Source of the DNA: Prinsepia uniflora
Lineage: Eukaryota > Streptophyta > Magnoliopsida > Rosales > Rosaceae
Direction: 5' to 3'
Assembly: GCA_032719365.1 (NCBI GenBank)
Contig: CM064871.1
Location: forward strand, 71,342,383-71,406,382
DNA length: 64,000 nt
The notes below the pieces were generated by a model. The model was not told the origin of the DNA. It saw nothing but the letters and a program-made list of their open reading frames with translations, and ran no database searches. Shown one piece after another: positions 36,291 through 47,067 of this stretch (position 1 is the first letter of the stretch; every line of letters starts with the position of its first letter). The translations under genes and the position numbers were made by a program.

Positions 36291-37460
36291 TGACCCTAGT
36301 GATAGTTTATACTCATTCCGAAGTATGCGCCAACATCACGTTACATCTCGAAACAAATCTCAAGATCTCGCACTAATATACCAATTTCCTAGCATAAAAA
36401 GTATCCATGCTCTAGGCCTAGGTCGTGGCTTCGTCTAGGATTCTAATACCATCCTAACATAAGCAAACAACCCAGTATTGTCAAACATACAAACAAGTAT
36501 TCAGTTCACAATATAACAATATAATCATCACACATTTAATAAATTGCAACCACAAATGTTAGCTTAGAGTATGAAATCAACCCACCTCGTGTCAGGGAGA
36601 ACTCACTTCACCAAGTGCGCCATTATACGTACTTCTAGGTACTTAAACTCGGAAGTCACCATAAGCTCCAACTTGGTTCATAAGGCTTACCGACTTCCAT
36701 TATCAAAGTATCTCACAATTAAGTAATTAACATTAATACATGACAAAATAATCATATACAAACAAGGCAATCCCTCTAGAAAACCCAAGTTCCTTATCCT
36801 CGAAATTATACAACTTTGGACGTCCGGAACTAACTCTAAATGAACTCCAATGGACTCCAAACCCCAACCTCGGATCTGAAACGTCGAAACCTTCAAAACC
36901 CAACTCACTGGAGGCCGGGGAAGGTTTTCACATGCCCCCATGTGCACATTCTCCCTGGTCTCTCCTAGCTGCGACTAGAGCCACGCGCCCATAACCTCGC
37001 ACCAGCCAGCCTCACCAGCACCGACCAGAATCGGTTGTTATTGGCCGAAACCCAAGCTCCTGTAACTCTTCTAATTCTCAACCAAAATTTACAATCCATA
37101 CGTCTAAATCCATCTACGTGGTGAAAGGATCACGAATATGGGGTCCATATTGATTGTTGTTACCTGAGGTGGCAAAAAATCACCTCAATAGGCGCAAAGA
37201 TCTGTTCCTTCTCGTCGTCGTCGTGCTGCCTACAAGGCCTCTTTGAGTCCAAGGATGGTACGGTTGTGCTCGCATGACTGAGACGAAGATGATGCCAGTT
37301 GTGTGATAGTTTGGGTTGCCATCGAACAGTGGCTCTAATTCTAGCCTCCCACTACCATCGCGGGTCGGAAGAGATGAGAAAGAGTGATTCATAATGGACC
37401 AATGGAGAGAGGAGAGAAAAAGTGTCCAAATTTACCAATCCAAAATTTTCAAAAATTACC
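36291..37460 (-). repeat. Right half of decayed LTR-like sequence (Z)
   Basis: It keeps faint family features in minus orientation, such as the CACATGCCCCCATGTGCAC and CACGCGCCC blocks (36930-36990) and a pyrimidine-rich leader. The ends are not recognisable. No gene is seen. Confidence 0.35.
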
Positions 37461-40062
37461 GTTATACCATTACCATTTCACTCCTCTAACTTTCGTCCAT
37501 GGACAATCAGTTTTTTCCGGAGAGAAAAAGATGAACTTAGTAATTGAGGAATTCACTATATATAGCAGATTGGAGTATGTAACCAGTTATCTAGTTTTCT
37601 TAATATTCTTGATATTATTATTTAATTGTGCTGTGGGTTTTTTTGTTGTTGTAAAGTTTGACTCTTTCATATGCGGACCTTACCTTTTTGTATATATTCA
37701 TCTTCTTTCTCTTCGACTGAGATTCATAGAATCATCTTCTTTTTCTTTCACTGAGATTCATAGATTCATCTTCTTTTTCTTTGACTGGGATTCTGACCTC
37801 AATCATATGATATAATGAGATCATCCAGATGCCTAGACGCAACATTAATTAATGAAAGAGAAAAAAAAAACGCAAGTGGATTCTCCATCTAATAATAAGG
37901 GAAAAAACGGGAAAAAACAAATGAAGCAACTTGATTAACATATATTAAGAAAATCAAATTTGTCTGCCGATTTCGCGTCCTGTTGTCCGACTCTCTAATA
38001 ATACACATGCCGGTGTAACTTTCCTTCCCTATTGATTAATTCATCACAAATTAAATAGGAAATTATCCAGTGCCTCCAGAATGGACTTCCCACAATAATG
38101 GAGGTCTGGTCCAATCTTACTTTTGTAGGCAGTTATCCAATAGAATACAGATAATTAAACAATCTTTAATTTGATTAATTTTACAAAAAAAAATATTATT
38201 AGATGAAATTTTTTAAAAAAATTAATCATTTCATGTCCTCCAATGAGTGTTCATTTAATAATCATTTACCATTTTTATTTTTATATTTAATAATTAAAAA
38301 ATTCTATATGGCAGAAAAAACTCTAGCTTCCTCTCCGAAAGAAATCTTCCTTTAAAAAACTTCTATTTCGACTAATCTTTTTTTAGTTCAGGGGGGCTTC
38401 TCAGTTCCCCCTAGTACCTATAGGGATATGTGAATAAATCAGATAATTCAATCCGACTTGGTGTCGACTTCACCAAACTTTATTTATTTGTCTTCAAACT
38501 TCATTTTCTCGCCTAGCTATCATCATGGTGTGGATGATCATGGTCATGAGTTTCGACGGGTCAGGCTCCTTGTGAAATTATTGTCTTCATAAACCTGATG
38601 TACCTTCATAGGGGTTTAACTTGTGATGCGGCTTGGTAGATATTGATCGAGCCATCACAGTCCTTCATTGGTGGTGGCGGTGTCAATCAATGTGAATTGA
38701 AACATCTGCGATATGGTGGTGTACAATATTCTCATCCTCTTTGGAATTTTGCGGAGGCGATAATAACGGAAATGATATGCATTAATAAAGGTGGAAGTGA
38801 CCCGTTTATACCTTTTATTGGTTTTTTTTTTTTAATTTTGTTTTGTGCAAATAAGTCAGCGGCTTTTATTTCGGATTTCTTGTGTTAGCTAGGTTTCCCT
38901 TTTGTAAGATTGCTAATGAAGGTTAGTTATTCATGTAGTAATGGTTTTGATGATGCTTAGTGGATTCATGTTATATTATTTTGGGCATTATTTATCAAGA
39001 TCGTTTCAGTAAATATCGAGATTGTTCAGTAGAGGCATTTACCAATATTTATCGTCAAGTTATTATAATTCAACTTCTTTTTACTACGCATTTTTATTTT
39101 ATCAATAAAATATCTTCCAACAAAACAAAATTGAAGAAGCATAGAGAAACGATTTGTTATAATTAAAAATATGCAAAACAAATGTACAAGAAATAGCCAG
39201 TGAACTTTTTGCTCGTTTCACTTTAATTTAATTTTGAATTTTTTTTTTCATTCATTCTTCCTGGATCTCCATAGTGTTAGCAGTATCATGTACACTGATC
39301 AGCTCATGGTTGTCTAGTGCAGCAATGCAAGTGAGCCAGTGCAGCAATGTAGTAGCATCAACTTATCCAGCTCATGGTTGTCTACTATTCTTTCGAAAAA
39401 TACTAGCTAGCTAGGCCGGTCAACATATTATCAGATCTTGTATGTAAATTACGAAGATTTGCACGGGAGTATACACATTAAATTTTAAACAGAAAATTTG
39501 AAAAACATATTTATTTTAATTCAGAGAAAAAATTTACTGAAGTATGCATATATGTCATGCGCTGAAATTTACGCATGTATTCGATGCCCCCTTATTCGTA
39601 TCTAGGTACGGACTCCCATCACACCGATCGACTGTGTGACCAAACTCACAATTACGTGAAAATAAATTAATCAATAACTAATTGGTTCCTAATTGCGTAG
39701 TTATATACGACGTATATATACAACTACAAGAATCTACATCCGTTACAGCATGGCTCTACGGATCAAGTTCACACGTGGACAAAAAAATTAATGCCCTAGG
39801 ACGCCCCATGATGAAACCATACCTTGGACCCTCGGTGGATGCTGGATCCAATCTAAATCTAAAACATGAGGTTGGATTATATATAGACCGAAACAGCGGG
39901 TCGTAGAGACATAGAAGTTAATATAATTAACAGGAAACGACATTTATTAGTGAACAGTCGGATTTATTTAATTTGACCAAGAAAGTCAAAGCCTGCGCTT
40001 TCAATTAGTAATTTCATACTATCTTAGAATCATATGATCGGTAAGCCGACGAATATCATCAT
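37461..40062. other. AT-rich spacer upstream of NUDX1-B
   Basis: No gene is recognised. At 37690-37795 there are about three copies of a 33-35 bp unit (ATTCATCTTCTTTTTCTTT with an ACTGAGATTCAT part). AGCTCATGGTTGTCTA occurs twice (39301 and 39371). The 81-codon frame at 38643-38888 matches nothing I know. The final few hundred bases are presumably the NUDX1-B promoter. Confidence 0.4.
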
Positions 40063-40071
40063 CTATAAAAG
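40063..40071 (+). promoter_or_regulatory. TATA box of NUDX1-B
   Basis: CTATAAAAG lies 81-89 bp upstream of the start codon at 40152, a canonical plant TATA element. Confidence 0.65.
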
Positions 40072-40151
40072 CTGAGGCAGTCCCCCTATGTCCCCTACAA
40101 AAAGAAAAAAGAAAAACTCTAAGCTTAACAGAATATATATAATCACAGAGC

Positions 40152-40763
40152 ATGGGAAACGAAACCGTGGCAACGGCGCCGGTCCCGAAAGTGGCGGTGG
40201 TGGTGTGCCTGTTGAAAGGGAAAAAGGTGCTGTTGGGACGCCGACGGTCCTCCCTCGGCGACTCCACCTTTTCCCTTCCCGGTGGCCACCTTGAGTTTGG
40301 TACGTAATTATAATATATCACAATCCTGTTTATTTTGCTTTCCTAATTAATATCCAAATTGTACGTACGTTGAAGTTCAACACTTTCAAGGTTGGTTCAT
40401 GATGAGATTTGAATTCAGAAACGGCGTCTCAAATTCTGGGTGTTAATTTGTTTATTAGGTGAGAGTTTTGAGGAGTGTGCAGCGAGAGAAGTGAAGGAAG
40501 AAACCGGGTTGGAGTTGGACGTTGAGAAGATAGAGCTGATGACGGCGACAAACAACGTGTTCGTGGACGAGATGAGGGCATGCCACTACGTGGGGGTCTT
40601 CATGAGAGCTGAGTTGAGAGATGAAGATGAAGAGCCACAGAATATAGAGCCGGAGTTCTGCGATGGATGGAATTGGTACGAATGGGACAGCCTCCCTAAA
40701 CCACTCTTTCGGCCTCTCGACAAAGCCGTCCAGGCCGGGATCAATCCTTGCCGTTCATCATAA
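40152..40763 (+). CDS. NUDX1: NUDX1-like Nudix hydrolase, copy B, intact; join(40152..40299,40459..40763)
   Basis: Two exons (40152-40299 and 40459-40763) separated by a 159 bp GT-AG intron encode 150 aa, the length of rose NUDX1. The start MGNETV, the strand-rich CLLKGKKVLLGRRRSSLG segment and the Nudix box at residues 45-67 (G45, E51, R59, E60, E63, E64, G66) are all present. The C-terminal signature CDGWNWYEW and PLFRPL follows. The usual Trp of PLFWPL is Arg134 here (CGG for TGG). The predicted role is cytosolic hydrolysis of a diphosphate, with geranyl or farnesyl diphosphate or a damaged nucleotide as likely substrates; the sequence cannot decide which. The exon-exon junction falls inside the Nudix box in phase 1, as in copies A and C. 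A possible poly(A) signal AATAAA is at 40826. Confidence 0.93.
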
Positions 40764-42165
40764 GCATCACAATTAATGTATATTTGGATATTTATTGGCA
40801 AATATTAATTTGTTGTTATTATAAAAATAAAAATGTAGAATATCAATGTTATAATAATTTATATTATAACATGTGAATTAATAAATGTATATTGACAATA
40901 ATATGGTACGATCTAATAATAAATAATTTATCGGATACTCTATCAGTGATGAAGGTGATAGAGGGAATTAGACTATGAGTTTCATATTTGAGTTATCTTA
41001 TAAATATTAAATTACTGAGGAAGGCAGCACATCCGTCCTAATTTTTTTTTCCCCAAGTTGAATTGTTTGATCGTAGTAAGAAGAACAATTTTAGGCTAAA
41101 TGAATTGTTTAGGACGTCTGGAGGTCTATATATATGGATGTTATTCTAGTGATTGAATGTTCAAGGCATAGTTATTTGGTTCGGTGAAAGGGGGTCCGAC
41201 TCGCAATCCGGAACATCCGACCCCAAATGGAGTACGGTTCCAATCCAAATCGGCAAATCGACCGACCCATAAATTTAAGGTAAATTGAGAGTAAAAGATG
41301 ACTTAGTTGTCTATGCAAACTGAATAAATGTTGAGTTTATGGTATCATTTTCCTCAAAATTTTGTACTGATTATATATGTCATAACATACTGGGATCTTC
41401 TTAATCTATCGTACCTCATACCAGAACCAATTTTTCGTACCGAACCAACCCGTAAACCAGGTAACATTGGTTCAAGGTTCAATTTACCTATTACTTCCAT
41501 GGTAGCGAGGGACACTATCAAGATTTGCCGTTCTAATTTACCTACATTATCTTTTTACGTTAGTTTCGGGTGGATTGGGAAGGAGGTTTAATTTACCTTT
41601 GGTAATTGTTAGTGGAAATTGATGTAGGTATATTGCACATATGGGTGGAGGCGTTGAGTAGGTATATTGGATTCTAATTGTAATGGTGAATATCTGCATT
41701 TACCTGCGATTGCCGATTAATTTTTTTTTATTTAAAATCTGCGATAGTGGTTGTTTTGTTTTGATAAAAAATTTAGCTTGAAATACATATAGGTCAATTA
41801 GGGACCCTTCCTCTCCCTCTAATATCTTTCGCCATCGTCCCTTTTTCTTTTTTTCCTCTCCGCTTCTGTCCATCTGTGGCTACCATCTCTTCCCATTTCC
41901 TAATCTCCTCCGCCACCCCTCTGCCCATTCGCCGCCCCTTATATCCCCCTCCTCTGTCTCTCCTTGTTTCCTCGATGGTTGTTGGGGTTATAGTTGTTTA
42001 ATTAATGTGAGGTGAGACGGAGTGAGGGAGTGATTGAGAAAGAAGATGAATTGATAATCAGTAATTGACAATAAATAATAATGGATGCTGGTGGTATGTG
42101 GAGGCGGCTCCGTGACAAACAACAAACAGGTCATAGGTTTTTATTTTTAATTTTACATTTTTTAT
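40764..42165. other. Spacer downstream of NUDX1-B
   Basis: This is AT-rich sequence without a recognisable gene. Around 41180-41480 there are repeated ACCGAACC / CGAACCAACCC-type motifs, resembling those at 2740-2800, which may be an unclassified old repeat. A pyrimidine-rich patch lies at 41805-41970. Confidence 0.4.
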
Positions 42166-43257
42166 GAAATAATTATAAATTAGTCTAATTTTTAAATCTA
42201 ACATCTAAATTAGTTCACTTAACATATAAAATATTCTATTTACTGCATTATCAAAAATTTTATTGTGTTCTTTTTACCGTTTTATTTTTTAAAGTTTTCT
42301 GATACCGTTTATACTCCTTTTTAGATATGAATGAGAAACTTTCAAATTTAAAATATTTTTTTATATTTATTTTTTCAAAATTATTTAATTTAAGATAATT
42401 CTAACTAAATTTCATATTTGAAGATTTATTTTATATTTGTTTATCGAATACCAACCGATACTTTTGAAGAGTCAGAGATTTATAAGTACATTATTTATCT
42501 TATTAATTTTGTGTTATTTTATTACTTTATAGGTAAATTAATAATTACCTATATATTTTATTTTCTTGTAGGTTAATTAATAATTATCTGTAGTTTTTTT
42601 TATTTGAGAGAGTTAAATATTAAATATAATATACCTATTATGATACGGTTAAAATTTCCATATATAGGTATCTTATTTATGCGGGAGAGTTAAGTAGTCA
42701 ATGTTATTTAATTTACCTACTAAGTCTAGAATCAAATTATGGTAGGTACATATAGGGAAAAAATAAGAGATATGATACCCTAGAATGATGAAATTTTGTA
42801 TGCTCAAGATAAATATGATATGTAATGACACACTTGTAATTCAGTAAAAAACAACAGACTAAAAATAATGATGTATTTTGACCAATAATAAAAAAAAATT
42901 TATTTCTTATTTAATATCTCTATTTACTATAGTGGATTAACTTATAATTTAGACTCTAAAATATGACCTATTTATAATTACCTCTTTACGAAAAATATAA
43001 TTTACCTATGATAATTTTAATTGTATTATCTTATCAAATAATTTTAAAAAATAAATATAAAATATTAATATCTAAATTTTGAAAGTTACTCATTTATATC
43101 TGAAGAGGATATAAACGGTATTAGAAAATTTAAGGAAATAATACAATATAAAAAACATAGTAAAAATCTTAATGGTACAATAAATAGGCTATTATATATA
43201 TTAAGTGAATTATTTTATATGTTATACTTAAAAATTGAACTAATTTATAATTATTTC
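42166..43257. mobile_element. Foldback/MITE-like element with about 255-bp inverted arms
   Basis: The left arm starts GAAATAATTATAAATTAG at 42166. The right arm ends with the matching complement CTAATTTATAATTATTTC at 43257. Matching continues for roughly 250 bp with scattered mismatches, for example ACCGTTTATA...GATATGAATGAG on the left against CTCATTTATATC...TATAAACGGT on the right. There is no coding capacity, and the target duplication is unclear. Confidence 0.75.
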
Positions 43258-43990
43258 TTAAATAATCACTCCTCGTTTGTTTTTGTGCAACTTGATATTT
43301 TCTTATGCATATTAAATGTCAACCTAATATTATATGAGAGTGATTTTCTATATAGTATATAAAGTAAATTATTGACGAAGCAATAGTACTAATTAAGTGA
43401 GGTCAGTGATCCTTGTTAATTATCTATATTTAACAAATGATTTGATATATAGTTTTAGTAACAATTGAAATCATATAAATTTTAATTTAGTTCATATTTA
43501 TATTTATACATAGGTTGACGAAACAGAAAAGTAGCTAGAAAATAATAATTGGCATTCTTCTATATAGCTGTCTTAATTTGACAAGAAAAAATTGAGTCTT
43601 TCAATAATGGAAATTTGTCCCTCACAAGTTTCAGTCAACCCTAATACCAGACTGGTACCCACATGCATGCCAGCAGGCCCAGCGATCTCCTCTCCCACCA
43701 AGTCTACTTTCGTATCCCAATTTCTCCTTCCTACTCCTTCCATAATGATTAGTTGATATTTGTCATTAATTTGACTTTTGATTTCTCAAAGTTTTTATTT
43801 AAGATGAAAAAAGTAGAACGGAAAAATAAAATAAATGAAGAAGATTGGTATTATAGATGATTTAAAAAATAAAAAATATATTGTAAAATATAAATAAAAA
43901 ATAGTAATTTATTTTTAAGGGTGTTCAAATCATATCAACACGTTGGAAAGATGTCAGATACAAATAAAACGGTAAACGGTCGTGGCTAGA

Positions 43991-43991
<1 letters not shown>

Positions 43992-44024
<33 letters not shown>
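43992..44024. repeat. (TA)n microsatellite
   Basis: About 15 TA dinucleotides in a row lie about 265 bp upstream of the NUDX1-C start codon. Length variation between alleles is likely. Confidence 0.9.
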
Positions 44025-44030
<6 letters not shown>

Positions 44031-44178
44031 GAAGAAATTAATGATGAGATGGATGTTGGCGTGAGGACGACACGCAGCGTTTTGACCAGAAAAAAAGTCA
44101 GAAGTCTATCTGAGAGGGCTTTTTCAAGAAGTCTCATCATCTCATGTAACCGTGAGTGAAGAAGGCGTCCATGGTTTT

Positions 44179-44189
44179 CTATATAAAAA
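44179..44189 (+). promoter_or_regulatory. TATA box of NUDX1-C
   Basis: CTATATAAAAA lies about 100 bp upstream of the ATG at 44289, like the TATA position in copies A and B. Confidence 0.6.
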
Positions 44190-44469
44190 AAGGTGAGGCA
44201 CTCAGAGTACATGCAGAAGAAAAAGGGAAAGAAATTAAAGGAGAGCAAAAACCTCAAATCATTAGAAAGGAAATTTAGATTTGATCAGATGGGAAACGAG
44301 AAAGCAGCGGTGGTGCCGGTAAAAGTGGCGGTGGGGGTGTGCCTATTGAAAGGGGAAAAGGTTTTGTTGGGACGACGGCTTTGCTCTCTTGGCCATTCCA
44401 CCTTTTCCCTCCCAGGTGGCCATCTTGAATTCGGTGTGTAATTTTGTTACGTAAACATGCATACACATG

Positions 44470-45048
44470 TGTTAAATCAAAAATCGAACCCGCCGCGAAA
44501 AATTCTCACAATTCCTGCAAACAGTAAACAATTAGATATCGCTGCCTCGATCAATTTACCGGGGGGTTGTTCGACCAATAACACTTTGATGCCTAAGTTA
44601 GCTTTGAGAGAGGAAAATGATATATTTCGAAGCGAAGAATCGACGTACCTTGGAAATGAAATGTGCTCCGCTATTTATAGGAAAATCTTGGGAGCCTTGG
44701 AGCATTCTGATTGGTCGGTTGAATTTTTAAGTAATAAATAATATATTATTATTTAATATATTATTTAATAATTATAATGATGGCCCATCATGATAGTAAT
44801 GACAATTATTGTATTTTAATATTAATATTAATTGTCCGTTACTACGAATAATGGCAATTAGCTCTCGGGGAGAGTTAGTATTACGGAGATTTTAACCCGA
44901 TCAAATAACGCATTTAGCTGGTAAACAGATTATTTAATGTGCGGGTGTTTTCAAATGATCAGCGTTATTGCCAGGGGCAATTTGGTCATTTTGGGAATTA
45001 CGAGCCACGTGGCAGCTCCATAATTTTCGGATGATTTTGGGTTCCAAA
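44470..45048 (-). repeat. Tat 3' LTR (left end)
   Basis: It matches 62660-63239 base for base over most of its length. It starts TGTTAAATC. Its inner end is mutated from CA to AA at 45047-45048. A minus-strand purine tract (GTGGGGGCATT, 45049-45060) adjoins it, as expected of the PPT. Confidence 0.9.
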
Positions 45049-45060
45049 AATGCCCCCACA

Positions 45061-46690
45061 TTGCTTCGGAATTCAGGGAATCCGAAGGGATGTACATTGT
45101 TTGGAATATTATATTACCGAGTTTGCCGGTTATTGTTGGGTTCAAAAATCAAGTCAGTTGTTTATTTGACGATTTTGCCCCTGGTTATAAGGGCCAAAGG
45201 TTGACTATTCGATTAGAACACTTTTCAGACATTCCGAAGAGACTGTTGAGTAGATCCCGAGGCGCTGAATCCGCAGACAAGCGGCATTCGTCAATCGGAG
45301 GTCAGATGTGAAAGTTGTGGGTTTGCGATGGCGAGGGGCGTTTTGGTAATTTTAAAAGGTAAGGGCAAAATGTTGACTTTTGACTCGGACGGTCAAACGG
45401 ACTTTGGCCAATGTCTGTGACGTAGTTCGGGACGTCACGAGTCCGTAGACAGGTGGCATGTCAAAATCGGAGCTCGGACGTGAAAGTTATGGATCTACGT
45501 AGTCCAGAGGTAAAACGGTAATTTGCCGAGCGAAGGGCAAAACGGTTTTTTAACAAATGAATGGTGGATGCTGACTCATGCTACCAGCCAAATGATACAT
45601 GTCACTTTGTCCTTCACCTTTACACCTGATTTTATGGATGAATTCATGGATTAGGGACATTAATCCCTTAATTACGGAAAAAAAATTGATTTTGTTCATT
45701 CTTGATTATGTTTAAGTAATGGATCGATTCTGTTGTGAGAATGAGAGATTGAAAGGATTGAATCAGAGAAAAACAAACACGAGGGACAGAGGGGTCACTG
45801 AATTTTCAGAATTCAAAAAGTTCGAAAATTATGGTGAAAATTCGAATTCAAGGTTGTGAGCTATGTGGATCAAAATTGAAGCTTGAATAAGCTTCCTGAG
45901 ATCAATTCGAACCAATCCACAACAAAAACGAAGGGAATTAGTGCTGTATTGAGCAAGAACAGAAGCCCCAATTTTTGCTCAAAATCGAGTTTGAGTTCGA
46001 ATAGCTGGAGGTAGGGTTATATGAAATTGATTATGTAAAAATGTTCATTTCACTCTCACGATGCTCTCTGTATAAATTAATTTGGAAAACAGGGAAGAAT
46101 TGAGTGAGCCCGATAACGAAACCCGTTTGAAAGTTCATCGTGGGTTTGTTGGATTTTGGTCGTGATTTAAGTAATTAAGTTAACATAACTTAAATTGTAA
46201 TAGATTAGAAGGGATCAGGCGGAAGAATGGAAGGAATTGTCATCGAATTGAGGGAGAACAAGTCGGGTCTTGCCACCTGTTTTCAACCTGTTTACCAGTC
46301 ATTCGGGTAGAGAAGATGCACTGTAGCAGTACTGTGCTACGCGCGTGGCTTTCACGCGCAGCCTTTTGCGGTGGCGCGTGAGGGCGCGTAGGGGAGTTTC
46401 CGGGAAAGCGGTTAACTTGAGTTTTGATGTTTTCGATGATACGAACCTATCCGCATTGGTTTCGGGTCAATCAGATATGGATTCAGAGTAGTTTCGAGTA
46501 CCCGAAGCGTATAGATTATGTTTAAAATCAATATTTAATTCCCGTAAAATTGTGGGAAATTGATATGATATTCATAGAGTCATTATTGACCCTTCATGAT
46601 GATTTTGGACAGGATTTGAGATTCCTGGAAAGTGTCGAAAATTATGGAAATGCGTGCATCTTGGAAAATGAGCGGTTTGGACGGTGTGTG
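45061..46690 (+). repeat. Family-X-like LTR fragment in the Tat 3' UTR
   Basis: It contains family landmarks in plus orientation: AAATGTTGACTTTTGAC (45369), GACGTAGTTCGGGACGTCAC (45419), the CACGCGC / GCGCGTG block (46340-46390), and the GGTTTCGGGTCAATC and GGACAGG...GGAC-GTGTGTGAG region up to about 46690. No complete LTR end is seen on either side, so it is a truncated copy or a gypsy 3' UTR that captured one. Confidence 0.5.
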
Positions 46691-46691
46691 T

Positions 46692-47013
46692 GAGCATTGG
46701 TAGGCTGGCTCACATTCAATGTGACTCTTGCTAGTGCCACAAATATGCTTGCTACACGTCAAGAGTCCGTCGAAGGTGTTTAGAAACTTTTTTGGAGTGG
46801 GTGTGCAACCGGCGCCACGTGGCGGGCGGAGATTGGCTGAACAGTCGACGGGGATTTGGAGGTGACTGAGTACACCTCACGGGCTTTGTCGAAGCAAAAC
46901 TGCGGACGTGATTGGTGAGCATTGGTAGGCTTGCTCACATTCAATGTGACTCTTGCTAGTGCCATAAATATGCTTGCTACGCGTCAAGAGTCCACCGAAG
47001 GTGTCTAGGAGCT
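46692..47013 (+). repeat. Direct duplication of about 95 bp upstream of the antisense ORF
   Basis: The block beginning GAGCATTGGTAGGCTGGCTC (46692) recurs at 46918 with a few changes (GGCTTGCTC, CATAAATATG, CTACGCGTC). The offset is 226 bp. Both copies lie within 380 bp of the start codon at 47068 and could form its promoter region. Confidence 0.85.
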
Positions 47014-47067
47014 TTGTTGAGTTTGATTCAAGCGGCACTCACTCTATTCGTTTGAGGTGGTCTTTTC

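Noticed and set aside
38643..38888. 81-codon frame as a protein-coding exon
   Set aside because: It has no known motif and no convincing splice context, and it lies in AT-rich spacer. It may be a gene relic, but I cannot support that.
39721..39735. CACTA left terminus (ACTACAAGAA) pairing with the end near 21177
   Set aside because: The sequence starts CAACTACAAG rather than CACTACAAG, lies 18.5 kb away beyond other elements, and has no subterminal repeats next to it.
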